Assembly (NCBI GenBank): GCA_035253825.1
Contig: DATFBM010000046.1
Span: 1 to 43,159 of the forward strand
DNA from: JACCTH01 sp035253825
GTDB lineage: Bacteria; Actinomycetota; Acidimicrobiia; Spongiisociales; ZC4RG35
DNA: 43,159 bases
Direction: 5' to 3'
In this document: positions 17,198 through 26,252 of the stretch, in pieces
How positions within the stretch are numbered: position 1 is the first letter of the stretch
Layout: each line of letters starts with the position of its first letter
Made by a program: the position numbers and the translations under genes
The notes under the pieces: generated by a model
The model's input: the letters and a program-made list of their open reading frames with translations, nothing else
Database searches by the model: none
Told to the model about the DNA's origin: nothing

Positions 17198-18310
17198 TCA
17201 GATACCGAGCAGGTCACCCAGTCGAGCGCGGTGATAGGCGGGGTCACCGAACAGGAGTTGGGAGCTCTTGGCCCGCTTGAAGTAGAGATGGGCATCGTGT
17301 TCCCAGGTAAAACCGATTCCGCCGTGGATCTGGATGTTCTCGGAGGCGCAATAGAAATAGGCCTCTGAGCAATACGATTTCGCCAGGGGGGCCACCGTTG
17401 CCAGTTCCTCGTTGTCCTCCGATGCCGCCCAACCGGCGTAGTAGGCCGCCGATTTTGCTGATTCGACCTGAACCAACATGTCCGCGCACTTGTGCTTGAT
17501 CGCCTGAAAGCTCCCTATTGGGCGGCCGAATTGGTGCCGAGTCTTGGCGTAGTCAACCGACATCTCCAGACACTTCTGAGCTCCGCCGACCTGCTCAGCC
17601 GCCAAAAGCACGATCGCTTTATCGACCATCCGCCTGAGGGCGGCGAGGCCATTTTCTGACTCGCCAAGGCGGCTAGCTCGCGCTCCCGAAAAGGTCACCT
17701 CGGCCAGCTTTCTGGTTTGATCGAGGGTCTCGAGGCCACGCTTCTCGACGGCATCGTTGTCCCCGGCCACAACAAAGATCCCAATCTCCTTATCGGTGTT
17801 AGCGGAGACGAGTAGGTCATCGGCGCTGGCGCCGTCGACGACAAAGCTCTTCCGGCCCTCGATGGCCCATCCGTCTCCGTCGGCAACGGCTGACGTTTCC
17901 ACCATTCCGGGATCCCAATTGCCGGATGGTTCGGTGAAAGCCACGGCTACCGTCTTTTCTCCTAAAGCAATGGCGGAGAGCATCTCCTGCTTTTGCTCCT
18001 CGCTCCCCAGGTCCGAGATGAGGGGCATCGCCAGCCCGAGGGTCGAGAGGAACGGCGCCGGAAAGAGGGACCGGCCCATCTCTTCAAACAGAATGGTCAG
18101 CTCCAGATATCCAAAGCCAGCTCCGCCCTGCTCCTCGGGGATGGCCATTGCCTGCCAACCCAGGTCGGCCGTCTCCTTCCACACCTCGCGATCAAACCCA
18201 GAATCAGTCTCCATCAGCTGGCGCACGACTGGGGAAGGAGCATTTTGCTCGAGCCACTTGCGGACCTGGCGTCGAAACTCCTCCTGCTCTTCGCTAAAGG
18301 CAAAATTCAT
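17198..18310 (-). CDS. Acyl-CoA dehydrogenase
   Basis: The product (about 370 residues) starts MNFAFSEEQEEFRRQVRKWL, the usual beginning of acyl-CoA dehydrogenases. Upstream codons to 18382 are unlikely to be used. VAVAFTEPSG and the later SVDYAKTRHQFGRPIGSFQAI follow the FAD- and substrate-binding signatures. The C-terminal domain has IQIHGGIGFTWEHDAHLYFK, typical of the group active on bulky or steroid-like acyl-CoAs. The family's usual catalytic Glu position in the C-terminal half carries GGIGFTWEH, so specificity is uncertain. The enzyme oxidises acyl-CoA to enoyl-CoA in the cytoplasm. It leads the small-gene set 17195-16283 and diverges from the methyltransferase-like gene. Confidence 0.88.
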   Translation of the reverse strand: MNFAFSEEQEEFRRQVRKWLEQNAPSPVVRQLMETDSGFDREVWKETADLGWQAMAIPEEQGGAGFGYLELTILFEEMGRSLFPAPFLSTLGLAMPLISDLGSEEQKQEMLSAIALGEKTVAVAFTEPSGNWDPGMVETSAVADGDGWAIEGRKSFVVDGASADDLLVSANTDKEIGIFVVAGDNDAVEKRGLETLDQTRKLAEVTFSGARASRLGESENGLAALRRMVDKAIVLLAAEQVGGAQKCLEMSVDYAKTRHQFGRPIGSFQAIKHKCADMLVQVESAKSAAYYAGWAASEDNEELATVAPLAKSYCSEAYFYCASENIQIHGGIGFTWEHDAHLYFKRAKSSQLLFGDPAYHRARLGDLLGI

Positions 18311-18421
18311 GGTGCGGACGCTAGACGGCTGCGAATCATGCCGTTTCCGGCAATTTTGTGTTCCGTTTCGGCAGGAAGGCATCAGAGGTGACCTGCACTC
18401 CGAGCTTAAAGTCGGAAAAGC

Positions 18422-19240
18422 GTGGCCAACCTGAGCATGAGCTTGATCCAGGCGAGCAAAGTGCTCGATCGCCTCTATAGGCGACTAAACCGGTTGAGAG
18501 AGGTAGCCGTGGTGACCCTCGCCAGTGATTACGCACTAGCGGAGTTCAACGACCGGACCTATAGCGAGGCCGGTCGATACCAACCCGAATCGTCGGGCTA
18601 CGTCTCCGGCCTTTATCCGTGGGAGGAGCAAGCTCTTCAAGAACACTTCCCATCCCCATCTGCTCACATCCTGGTTGGTGGCGCCGGTTCGGGTCGAGAG
18701 CCATTCGCGTTGTCGGACCTTGGATACCAGGTCAGTGCTTTTGAGCCGGTTCCATCGTTGGTCTATGCCATGGAGCGGCAGAACACTGAGAGAAAGAATC
18801 CGATCGCCTGCTTTGTCGGCGGCTACGAGGGGCTTCCCTTCGTTGTGACGCCGGCCCAAGGCGAGAAGGTAAATCTGTCCGATCTAGGACCATTTGATGC
18901 CGCCATTCTCGGTTGGGGAAGTTTTTCCCACATCATCAACGAGAGACAACGGCAGCACACCCTGCGACTGTTCGGAGAACTCACCGCCGGTCCGATTTTG
19001 CTTAGCTTCACATCGACCAGAGAAGACGACAAGGTTCAAGCTTCGAGAATCAGAAGCAGGTTGCTGAAACGAAGACAGCGGCATCCGGCAGATCGATTCT
19101 CGATGACTATGGGCTTTCAACATCCCGTCTCCGAGGAGGAGGTAAGAGAACTCTGTAACCGATCGGGTCTAGCCGTCTTGAAGCTCGATTTCGCCCATAC
19201 GAGTCTTGCTCCGCACGTAGTACTACAGAGGAGCAGCTAG
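18422..19240 (+). CDS. SAM-dependent methyltransferase-like protein
   Basis: The 272-residue protein has a Rossmann-type methyltransferase core. HILVGGAGSGREPFALSDLG (about residues 81-100) fits motif I, VSAFEPVPSLVYAMER gives the acidic ribose-binding position, and PFDAAILGWGSFSHI fits the motif IV region. The first 60 residues form an N-terminal extension. The start is GTG 18422; an in-frame ATG 15 bases later is possible. Its TAG stop shares one base with the GTG start of the next gene, so it leads the plus-strand operon with the LLM oxidoreductases. Substrate unknown; catalytic activity is inferred from fold motifs only. Confidence 0.65.
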   Translation: MANLSMSLIQASKVLDRLYRRLNRLREVAVVTLASDYALAEFNDRTYSEAGRYQPESSGYVSGLYPWEEQALQEHFPSPSAHILVGGAGSGREPFALSDLGYQVSAFEPVPSLVYAMERQNTERKNPIACFVGGYEGLPFVVTPAQGEKVNLSDLGPFDAAILGWGSFSHIINERQRQHTLRLFGELTAGPILLSFTSTREDDKVQASRIRSRLLKRRQRHPADRFSMTMGFQHPVSEEEVRELCNRSGLAVLKLDFAHTSLAPHVVLQRSS

Positions 19241-20172
19241 TGGAGATCGCTCTACAGGTTCGAAGTCGCTACTCGGAGGTTTTGGCGGCTGCCCGGTGGG
19301 CGGAGGCAGCCGGCCTGGTCGCATTCGCTATGCCCGATCACTACCTCAGCTCGTCGCAGGACCACTCGGCTCCAGCCTGGGACCACTTTGTGCACCTGGC
19401 GGGATTGGCCCGCGAAACGGAAACCATTGAGCTGGTCGACTTGGTGTCGCCGGTGACTTTCCGGCATCCCGCGGTGCATGCGAAGATGGCCGTCACCGTC
19501 TCCGACATGTCGAAACGAAACGGTCGTCCTCGTTTCACGCTCGGACTCGGAGCCGGATGGTTGGTTGAGGAGCACACCCTCTTTGGTATTCCCTTCCCGG
19601 CCCGAGGCTCCCGTTTCGAGATGCTCGATGAGCAACTCGCCTACCTGAGCGCACTGCGAAAAGGGGAATCGTTCGATGGGGACTATTACCGACTGCAAAA
19701 GTTCGATCACCACCCCGCCTTTGATGTTCCCCTTCTGGTCGGTGGGAGCGGACCAAGTAGGACGCCCGACCTGGCGGGGCGTTACTGCGACGAGTTCAAC
19801 CTCTTTCCCAAGCCCGATGATGACCTCGAAAAGAGGATCCGCCGATGCCATCTCGCGGCAGGAAAGGCCGGTCGTGATCCGCAGCTCATCAAGTTGTCGT
19901 TCGTGGCCACGCCTATCGCCGGCCTCGATGAGCCGACCTACCGACAGGTGCTCGAGGCTGTCGCCTTGGAATACGATCGGGAGCCAGAGGCTCTTGAGGA
20001 GCGCCTCGCAGCGCGGAGAACTCCATTCGGCACGCCCGATCGGATCAAGGATCGATTCCTCGAGTTGGAAGCCCTCGGGATTAGTCGTCTCTATCTCCAG
20101 GCCGGCACCACCGATCTTGACGAACTCGAGACCAGGATTCGGCCCTACCTCGAGGCGAGCAGGAGCAACTAA
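19240..20172 (+). CDS. LLM-class F420-dependent oxidoreductase (first)
   Basis: The 310-residue TIM-barrel protein of the luciferase-like monooxygenase family starts VEIALQVRSRYSEVLAAARW. It has the family stretches FAMPDHYLSS, ETIELVDLVSPVTFRHPAV, RPRFTLGLGAGWLVEEHTLFG and PLLVGGSGPSRTPDLAGRY. These match the F420-dependent branch in actinobacteria, where hydride transfer to or from F420 acts on diverse substrates. Start and upstream stop overlap by one base (TAGTG), and the Kelch lipoprotein begins 5 bases after its stop. A second LLM gene lies two genes later, so the pair may act on related substrates. F420 rather than FMN use is inferred from family and phylum. Confidence 0.85.
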   Translation: MEIALQVRSRYSEVLAAARWAEAAGLVAFAMPDHYLSSSQDHSAPAWDHFVHLAGLARETETIELVDLVSPVTFRHPAVHAKMAVTVSDMSKRNGRPRFTLGLGAGWLVEEHTLFGIPFPARGSRFEMLDEQLAYLSALRKGESFDGDYYRLQKFDHHPAFDVPLLVGGSGPSRTPDLAGRYCDEFNLFPKPDDDLEKRIRRCHLAAGKAGRDPQLIKLSFVATPIAGLDEPTYRQVLEAVALEYDREPEALEERLAARRTPFGTPDRIKDRFLELEALGISRLYLQAGTTDLDELETRIRPYLEASRSN

Positions 20173-20177
20173 TAGCG

Positions 20178-21113
20178 TTGCGACGAGCCTTCCCGGGGCT
20201 GCTGGCGATTGTGGTGGCCTGCAGTGGGGAGGGGGCTGCGTCTTCAGCCGGATCGTCGAATTGGCATCCCGCACCAAGCTTGGAGGTCGCCCGCTCCGAG
20301 AACCCAGCCGTGGTTCTTGGCGACACGATTTACACCATGGGAGGCCTTGTCTCGGGTCCCCAAGGAACCGGAGCCACCGATTCGGTCGAGCGGTATGAGA
20401 AGGGAAGCGATGGTTGGGAATCGGTGATCTCGCTCCCAGCCGCACGCCACCACTCCATGGCCGTTGTTGTCAATGGTCGCATCTACCACCTGGGCGGCAT
20501 GGACGGCTCTGGCTTCAATCCGGTCGCCACCTCCTGGGTTTTCGACCTCGGTGGAGTGTGGACCGAGATTGCCGACCTGCCCGAGCCAGTGGGAGCGGGA
20601 GCGGCGGCGGTTATCGGTGACATCATTTACGTCGTCGGCGGCGTGGCTCGGGGCACCGGCCTTTTTGCCTACGACCCCGTGGCAGACTCGTGGGAGAGCT
20701 TGGCCGAGATGACGCAGCCGCGCGAGCACGTCGCCGCCGTCTCTCTCGATGGCAAATTGTGGGTCCTGGGTGGTCGGTGGGGTGAGGAGATGCTGAACAC
20801 GGTCGAAGTGTTCGATCCCGTCACCGGCACCTGGTCGTCGGGGCCGGCTATGGCCGAGGCTCGCTCGGGATTCGGTGCCACTGTGGTCGGAGAAACGATC
20901 GTGGCCGCCGGCGGGGAGGTGTTCTCCCCCACCAAAGCGCTGGCCTCCACCGAAATCTTGACCAAGGACGCCTGGCTGCCAGGAGAACCACTTCCCAATC
21001 CAGTTCATGGAGTGCCACTGGTGACCGTTGGCGAAGTGGTCTACTTGATCGGCGGTTCGGAGACCGCCGCCGCCGTGGACAACCCTGGTGAAGTCTGGTC
21101 GTTCCGTCCCTAG
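20178..21113 (+). CDS. Kelch-repeat lipoprotein
   Basis: The TTG-initiated product begins with a short basic-hydrophobic leader ending in a lipobox-like IVVACSGEG (Cys about residue 15), suggesting a lipid-anchored exported protein. Six Kelch-like blades follow, visible as repeats such as IYTMGGLVSG, IYHLGGMDGSG, IYVVGGVARGTG and LWVLGGRWGE, each with a conserved W/Y after a short acidic loop. These fold as a beta-propeller that binds ligands or proteins. It lies between two cytosolic LLM oxidoreductases, perhaps as the surface-exposed sensor or binding part of the same pathway. The start codon choice is supported by AGGAG upstream. Confidence 0.75.
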   Translation: MRRAFPGLLAIVVACSGEGAASSAGSSNWHPAPSLEVARSENPAVVLGDTIYTMGGLVSGPQGTGATDSVERYEKGSDGWESVISLPAARHHSMAVVVNGRIYHLGGMDGSGFNPVATSWVFDLGGVWTEIADLPEPVGAGAAAVIGDIIYVVGGVARGTGLFAYDPVADSWESLAEMTQPREHVAAVSLDGKLWVLGGRWGEEMLNTVEVFDPVTGTWSSGPAMAEARSGFGATVVGETIVAAGGEVFSPTKALASTEILTKDAWLPGEPLPNPVHGVPLVTVGEVVYLIGGSETAAAVDNPGEVWSFRP

Positions 21114-21135
21114 TTCTCCTGAGTACGGTGCCGCC

Positions 21136-22059
21136 ATGAGATTTGCCTTGATGACGGAGCCCCAGCTCGGCGGCACCTATGACCAATTGTCGGCGGCAGC
21201 CCATCTGGCTGAAAAAGTGGGCTTCGAGACCTTCGCTCGTTCGGACCATTTCTACTGGACGGGAGATAAGCCCCAAGCCGCCACCGAAGCATTCGCCAGC
21301 CTGGGCGGTCTGGCGCGGGAGACGACGGCGATTCGCCTGACAGTGCTCGTGAGCCCCATCACCTTTCGCCATCCGGCGGTGATTGCCAAGGCGGCGGCGA
21401 CCCTCGACCAGATGTCGGACGGGCGGTTCGATCTCGGGGTAGGCACCGGTTGGATGGATGCCGAGCACGAAAGCTACGGAATCCCCTTCCCGGCCTGGCG
21501 CGAGCGATTTGACCGCCTCGAAGAAGGGCTCCATTACCTTCGAGCCGCATTCACCGGGGGCGAGTTCGCAGGCCGCTACTACCAAACGACCGCCGACTCG
21601 CTCCCCCGACCGACGGGTCTCCGCCTCATCGTCGGTGGCAGCGGTCCCGAGAAGACTCCTGCTCTCGCCGGTCGCTTCGCTGACGAGTACAACCACTTCG
21701 TCAACCGGGCCGACGTCATCGGGCCGAAAGTCGAGCGGATGCAAGAAGCGGCCGCCAAGGCAGACCGGGACCCCGATGCCATCGTCGTCTCAGTCATGGG
21801 ACCGGCGGTGGTGGCCGAGAACGAGAGCGAGCTCGACCGACTGCTGGCCGATGGGGCCAAGATGCGAAAGATCGACGTACCTGAGTTACGACAGCGCTGG
21901 GACGCAAACGGCGTGCCCTACGGCACCGTCGAGCAGGTTCAGGAGCAGCTCTCCTCGCTTGCCGATGTCGGGGTGGAGAAGTACTACCTGCAGTGGCTTC
22001 GTCTGGAGGATGCCGATGGCCTCAACCGCTTTGTCGAGGTTGCCAAGAATCTGACTTGA
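21136..22059 (+). CDS. LLM-class F420-dependent oxidoreductase (second)
   Basis: This 307-residue paralogue of the 19240 gene starts MRFALMTEPQLGGTYDQLSA. It retains ARSDHFYW, LTVLVSPITFRHPAVIAKAA, RFDLGVGTGWMDAEHESYG and LIVGGSGPEKTPALAGRFAD. The glycine-rich GVGTGW and GGSGPEKT loops are those that contact the F420/FMN phosphate. Upstream frame (from 21088) overlaps the Kelch gene and looks unconserved. It starts 22 bases after the Kelch stop, so both LLM genes and the lipoprotein probably form an operon. A small hairpin follows its stop. Confidence 0.85.
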   Translation: MRFALMTEPQLGGTYDQLSAAAHLAEKVGFETFARSDHFYWTGDKPQAATEAFASLGGLARETTAIRLTVLVSPITFRHPAVIAKAAATLDQMSDGRFDLGVGTGWMDAEHESYGIPFPAWRERFDRLEEGLHYLRAAFTGGEFAGRYYQTTADSLPRPTGLRLIVGGSGPEKTPALAGRFADEYNHFVNRADVIGPKVERMQEAAAKADRDPDAIVVSVMGPAVVAENESELDRLLADGAKMRKIDVPELRQRWDANGVPYGTVEQVQEQLSSLADVGVEKYYLQWLRLEDADGLNRFVEVAKNLT

Positions 22060-22060
22060 T

Positions 22061-22077
22061 TCGAAGTTTTTCTTCGA
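22061..22077 (+). terminator. Short hairpin after LLM operon
   Basis: TCGAAG (22061-22066), a loop of five T (22067-22071) and CTTCGA (22072-22077) lie directly behind the stop at 22059. The stem is short and no U-run follows. It could be a weak terminator separating the LLM operon from sufC. Confidence 0.3.
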
Positions 22078-22133
22078 GGTTGCAGGCGAACGTCGGTGGC
22101 CGCAGTAAACGGGGCCGTAGGTAGCCTTCCTTT

Positions 22134-22898
22134 GTGAGCGAATCCCTCCTCCGCATCGAGAATCTCCATGCCGGTGCCGTCGGAATCCCCATCATCAACG
22201 GCATCGACCTCGAGATCGAGCGCGGTCAGGTCCACGCCATCATGGGCCCCAACGGATCGGGGAAATCGACCCTGGCCAATGTCCTCATGGGGCATCCCCA
22301 GTACCAGGTGACTGACGGGCGAATTTTGTTCCTGGGGGAGGACATCACCCACATGCCCGCCGATGAAAGAGCCCGGCGAGGGCTTTTCCTTGCCTTTCAA
22401 AACCCCGAGGCCGTCCCCGGAGTGTCCGTGGTGCAATTCCTCCGTCAGGCTCTTACCAATCGGACCGGGATCGACCTCTCTGTGCTCGAACTGCGCCTCA
22501 AGGTGATGGAAGCAATGAAGTCCCTCGGGATGTCTTCGGGTTTTGCCGACCGCTACCTCAACGAAGGCTTTTCCGGCGGCGAACGCAAGCGCAACGAGGT
22601 CCTGCAGATGGCTGTTTTGGAGCCGGAACTGGCGATCATGGACGAGACCGACTCCGGGCTCGATATCGACGCCCTTCGTACTGTGGCCGACGGAGTCAAA
22701 AAGCTGACCGGACCGGAGCGAGGATTCCTGATCATCACCCACTATCAACGATTGCTTGACTACATCACCCCCGATGTCGTTCATATCCTCCTCGAGGGCC
22801 GGCTGGTCGAGACAGGTGGGCCCGAATTGGCAGGTCGGCTCGAAGCTGAGGGATACGACGGCATCAGGGCCCAGCACCAGACCGAGCTCAAGGCCTAG
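22134..22898 (+). CDS. sufC: Fe-S assembly ATPase SufC (copy 1)
   Basis: The 254-residue ABC ATPase has Walker A GPNGSGKST (residues 38-46), Q-loop FQNPEAVPG, signature FSGGERKRNE (146-155), Walker B LAIMDETDSGLD and an H-loop Thr-His-Tyr. This SufC-specific signature, with no membrane partner, marks the ATPase of the SufBCD scaffold complex. It is the first gene of a sufC-sufS-sufU set; the SufS start follows 4 bases after its stop. A second, clearly different sufC lies at 33249-34040 next to sufD. Which copy pairs with SufB/SufD is not clear. The GTG start is inferred from the family N-terminus. Confidence 0.92.
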   Translation: MSESLLRIENLHAGAVGIPIINGIDLEIERGQVHAIMGPNGSGKSTLANVLMGHPQYQVTDGRILFLGEDITHMPADERARRGLFLAFQNPEAVPGVSVVQFLRQALTNRTGIDLSVLELRLKVMEAMKSLGMSSGFADRYLNEGFSGGERKRNEVLQMAVLEPELAIMDETDSGLDIDALRTVADGVKKLTGPERGFLIITHYQRLLDYITPDVVHILLEGRLVETGGPELAGRLEAEGYDGIRAQHQTELKA

Positions 22899-22902
22899 AC
22901 CA

Positions 22903-24108
22903 GTGCTCGAGGTTCGCAACGACTTTCCGGCCTTCGCGTCTGGCGCCGGGCACTTCCTCGATTCGGCCGCCTCCAGCCTCAAGCCGAAAGTCGTTCTCGA
23001 CGCGATGCACGAGTTTGGCGGGAGCACTTACGCCAATGTTCACCGTGGCGCCTATCGACTATCGACGCAATCGACCGACCTCTACGAGGAGGCCCGCTCG
23101 GTCGCCGGCGACTTCCTTCGATCTCCTGCCCCGGACCAGGTGATCCTGTGTCGGGGGACGACCACCGGCCTCAACATGGTCGCCGCCGGCTGGGGCGGGA
23201 CTCACCTCCGGGAGGGACAGCGGGTCCTGCTCACCCAGCTCGAACACCACGCCAACATCGTTCCCTGGCAGATGGTGGCGGCTCGAACCGGTGCGCACCT
23301 TGACTATGTGGGCCTTACCGCTGATTTCACGCTCGACTTTGACGACTTCCGGCGCCAGCTCGAAAAAGAGCCGGCGGTCGTCAGCTTTTCCGGCATGTCG
23401 AACGTCCTTGGCACCATTCCCCCGATCCGACAGATGGCCGACGCCGCCCACGCAACCGGGGCCATGGTGGTGTTGGACGCCGCCCAGCTCGTCCCTCATC
23501 GCCCGGTCGATGTCAACGATCTAGGGATCGATTTCCTCGCCTTCTCTGCGCATAAAGCGCTGGGCCCGACCGCCATCGGAGTTCTCTGGGGCCGCCCCGA
23601 GCGGCTTGAGGAGATGGAGCCTCTGGAAGGCGGTGGAGAGATGATCTCCAACGTCGAGCTCGACCATTCCACCTGGGCCAGGGTCCCGCACCGTTTCGAG
23701 GCCGGGACCCCGCCGATCATCGAAGCGGTGGGTTTCACCGCCGCTCTTCGTTACCTGACTGAGATCGGTATGGATCGGGTGGCCCAACACGACCAGGAGC
23801 TCACCGCCTATGCCGTCAAGCGCTTGTCGGAACTCGAGGGTCTGAGGATCTATGGGCCGGCCGCCAACGAGGAACGCGGCGGTGCCATCAGTTTCACTCT
23901 CGGCGACATCCATCCCCATGACCTGGCGACGATTCTCGACCAGCGAGGCGTTTCGGTTCGAGCCGGACACCATTGCGCCAAGCCGCTGATGAGGGCTCTC
24001 GGCGTCCCTGCCACCGCTCGGGCGTCCTTCTCTGTGTACTCGAACACCGACGATATCGACGCCCTGGTTTCGGGACTAGAAGAGGCTGCCCGGTTGTTTG
24101 GGATCTGA
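22903..24108 (+). CDS. sufS: Cysteine desulfurase SufS
   Basis: This PLP-dependent enzyme releases sulfur from cysteine as a persulfide for Fe-S cluster assembly. The 401-residue product has the PLP lysine in FLAFSAHKALGPTAIG (K218), the cofactor-binding QLEHHANIVPW and the catalytic cysteine in VRAGHHCAKPLM (C358), the typical SufS group II arrangement. GTG 22903 gives VLEVRNDFPAF and matches the family start; 49 upstream codons overlapping sufC are unlikely. The stop TGA is followed immediately by the ATG of sufU, which makes SufS/SufU a coupled sulfur-transfer pair. Confidence 0.93.
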   Translation: MLEVRNDFPAFASGAGHFLDSAASSLKPKVVLDAMHEFGGSTYANVHRGAYRLSTQSTDLYEEARSVAGDFLRSPAPDQVILCRGTTTGLNMVAAGWGGTHLREGQRVLLTQLEHHANIVPWQMVAARTGAHLDYVGLTADFTLDFDDFRRQLEKEPAVVSFSGMSNVLGTIPPIRQMADAAHATGAMVVLDAAQLVPHRPVDVNDLGIDFLAFSAHKALGPTAIGVLWGRPERLEEMEPLEGGGEMISNVELDHSTWARVPHRFEAGTPPIIEAVGFTAALRYLTEIGMDRVAQHDQELTAYAVKRLSELEGLRIYGPAANEERGGAISFTLGDIHPHDLATILDQRGVSVRAGHHCAKPLMRALGVPATARASFSVYSNTDDIDALVSGLEEAARLFGI

Positions 24109-24528
24109 ATGGCCTTAGAAGATCTTTACCGGGAAGTGATCCTCGATCACTATCGAAGCCCGCGTAACCGAGAACCATTGAGTACTCCCGAGGTGACCGC
24201 CGAGGGCGTCAATCCGCTTTGTGGTGACGAGGTGACCATCGAACTCGACTTCAATGAGCAGAGAATCCGCGCCATCTCGGTTCGGGGCCATGGCTGCTCG
24301 ATCAGCCAATCATCAGGTTCGATGATGAGCGAGGCGATCAAAGGACTGGACCGACACGAGGTCACAGACCTTGCCAACCGCTTTCAGGAAATGCTCACCA
24401 GCGAAAGCGACAACGGTGAGTTTGGCCTCGGAGACCTGGAGGCATTGAAGGGAGTGAGGCGTTACCCGGTACGCATCAAGTGCGCCCTCCTCCCCTGGAC
24501 CACTCTCGTCGACGTCTTGCCCGATTAA
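24109..24528 (+). CDS. sufU: SufU-type sulfur acceptor/scaffold protein
   Basis: The 139-residue NifU/IscU-like protein has the SufU zinc/active-site set: C38-G-D40 in NPLCGDEV, C63 in GHGCSISQSSG and C125 in IKCALLPW. In Firmicutes SufU this Cys/Asp/Cys/Cys set binds zinc and accepts persulfide from SufS. The 18-20 residue insertion between the second and third cysteines that separates SufU from IscU is also present. ATG follows the sufS stop directly. The convergent dehydrogenase gene shares four bases with its end (24525-24528). Confidence 0.92.
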   Translation: MALEDLYREVILDHYRSPRNREPLSTPEVTAEGVNPLCGDEVTIELDFNEQRIRAISVRGHGCSISQSSGSMMSEAIKGLDRHEVTDLANRFQEMLTSESDNGEFGLGDLEALKGVRRYPVRIKCALLPWTTLVDVLPD

Positions 24529-26252
24529 CTCACACCTTTGCGTTGAAAATTAAGTCGCCGCGCGAGCTCCAAGAGAATGACCAACACAGCCAACGCAAAG
24601 CTGCCGAGTATCGCTCCGACGATGATGTCGCCGACACGTGTCTCGGGTATCGGGAACCATCTGCGCAAGGTCTGCTCCACAGCCGACAATCGCATCTCCC
24701 ACGGCGTTGCGAGTTCCGAAGCCACGGCCGCAGCTTGAACCTCCGTAAGGCCAAGTTGAGGCATAGTCGCAGACGGATCAGCAAAACGGGGCTCCAATGC
24801 TTTGTGCTTAACGTAAGCGCGGAGTCGCGCCAAGCCTGATACCGACAGGACCTCGGCCCGGGCGTCTCGCGTTGAAACGAAGGGCTCGTCTGTTCGGTCG
24901 TCAAGTTGTCTCAGCAACTCTTCGAAACCCTCCGAGTGGATCATGGTGAGAACTCGGTTCCGGTTCGCCTCATTAAGGAAATCGAGAGAAGGTCCGACAT
25001 CTCCACCCGTTCCGTCCCGCTCATGGCAGGTGATGCATCCCAATTGCTCGAACAGATCCTTTGTTGGTGGTTCGATCCCAATTGGGTGCGGATCGTTGGG
25101 TCGGTATACCAGTTTGAGCACAGGAGATTTATGTGCGCCTTCGGGCAAAAGAGGGGTGAAATAGATCCCGTCCGGTCCGCTCGCTATCGCTGTCACGGCG
25201 GAATGGCCCTTTCCGATGTATTGGACAAGTTGCCGGGGTTTACCAGTGGCATGTCCGGCGGGGAAGTCGAAGGGAAAGAACCAGAGGCCTCCGACGCCTT
25301 CCCGCGGGCTACTCGCCGAGTAAGAGATCCCCTCGCCAAGAAAACTGGTTGGGCCTGAGCGATCGAGATGGACGGCGCCAGCCCCAGGGTCGATTAGGGC
25401 TGTGGCGGAAGCGGCAATACTGGCGTCGGAGCCGTCCCACAGGTAGTCGACTCCCGGCTGGGCGATCACAAGTCGATCGATCGACAGGCCATTGTCGATC
25501 ACCGTCACCAGACCCTCGAACACGCCGAGGGCAAACGGATTCCTGAAACCCATCGCATACACGTACTGTGCCGCTTCCGACTCGTCATCTGCAAAGGGAT
25601 TGGTCCCCAAGGCATATCCCTCGAGATCCATTGCAACGACTTTTCCTAGGAGGTCCTCCTTCCGACTAGCAGCGGCGATGTCCTGGCCGTCTCCGATCCC
25701 GACATATAGCTTTTCCCCGTCGATGGCACAGCCGCCGATCTGGTGAGACGGAGCGCTTTGCGCGGTTCCGAGAATCGGAGCAACCTCCACGACGGTGCCG
25801 GACACCGCACTGAAAACCTCGGGCGTCGTCGTGAACCTAACCAATCGGTTCCCCAGAGTTCCGCCCTCTCGCATCCCCGCGAAGGTGACGAAAACGTATC
25901 CGTGGTTCTCCTCTAGGCATATGCCGGCTGCTCCCACCTGAGCTGACGGGTTGGGGAGTTCCTTCTCCGGAAGGACTGTCGGAACCGAAGCGAAGTCGAT
26001 GACGGTTCGATCGTTGGTCACAGCCTTTATGCCTCCAGACAATTCCACAACGAAATACAGCGGATCCATGGGACCAGGACCAGGGCTAGGTACGAACGCG
26101 ATGGCGGTCGGTAAGGAGAACCCCGTTGTGTCCATCTCGAGCGCAAAAGGACCGTCGACAGCCCATTCGGTTCGCCATCCTTCACCAGCTGGCGCATTAG
26201 GGCTAAGAAATGCGATCGCGAGGATAAACCCCCCCGACAGAACGCGTTTCAC
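24525..26252 (-). CDS. Exported sugar-dehydrogenase-like propeller with cytochrome c domain and membrane anchor
   Basis: The 575-residue product has an N-terminal signal peptide (KRVLSGGFILAIAFLSPNAPA). A beta-propeller of the glucose/sorbosone dehydrogenase type follows (AGICLEENHGYVFVTFAG, CAIDGEKLYVGIGDG, YAMGFRNPFALG), then a monohaem cytochrome c domain with CITCH (about residue 400) and a possible Met ligand in ATMPQLGL. One C-terminal transmembrane helix (IIVGAILGSFALAVLVILL) ends the protein. It probably oxidises a sugar or alcohol outside the cell and passes electrons through its haem. The PQQ cofactor is inferred from the family only. GTG 26252 is preceded by GAGAGGT. Confidence 0.8.
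   Translation of the reverse strand: MKRVLSGGFILAIAFLSPNAPAGEGWRTEWAVDGPFALEMDTTGFSLPTAIAFVPSPGPGPMDPLYFVVELSGGIKAVTNDRTVIDFASVPTVLPEKELPNPSAQVGAAGICLEENHGYVFVTFAGMREGGTLGNRLVRFTTTPEVFSAVSGTVVEVAPILGTAQSAPSHQIGGCAIDGEKLYVGIGDGQDIAAASRKEDLLGKVVAMDLEGYALGTNPFADDESEAAQYVYAMGFRNPFALGVFEGLVTVIDNGLSIDRLVIAQPGVDYLWDGSDASIAASATALIDPGAGAVHLDRSGPTSFLGEGISYSASSPREGVGGLWFFPFDFPAGHATGKPRQLVQYIGKGHSAVTAIASGPDGIYFTPLLPEGAHKSPVLKLVYRPNDPHPIGIEPPTKDLFEQLGCITCHERDGTGGDVGPSLDFLNEANRNRVLTMIHSEGFEELLRQLDDRTDEPFVSTRDARAEVLSVSGLARLRAYVKHKALEPRFADPSATMPQLGLTEVQAAAVASELATPWEMRLSAVEQTLRRWFPIPETRVGDIIVGAILGSFALAVLVILLELARRLNFQRKGVS

Noticed and set aside
18338..18382. Repeated CCGTTTC(C)GGCA strings between the acyl-CoA dehydrogenase and the methyltransferase-like gene.
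   Set aside because: The two copies differ in length, and no consistent spacing or dyad was found; possibly a chance repeat.
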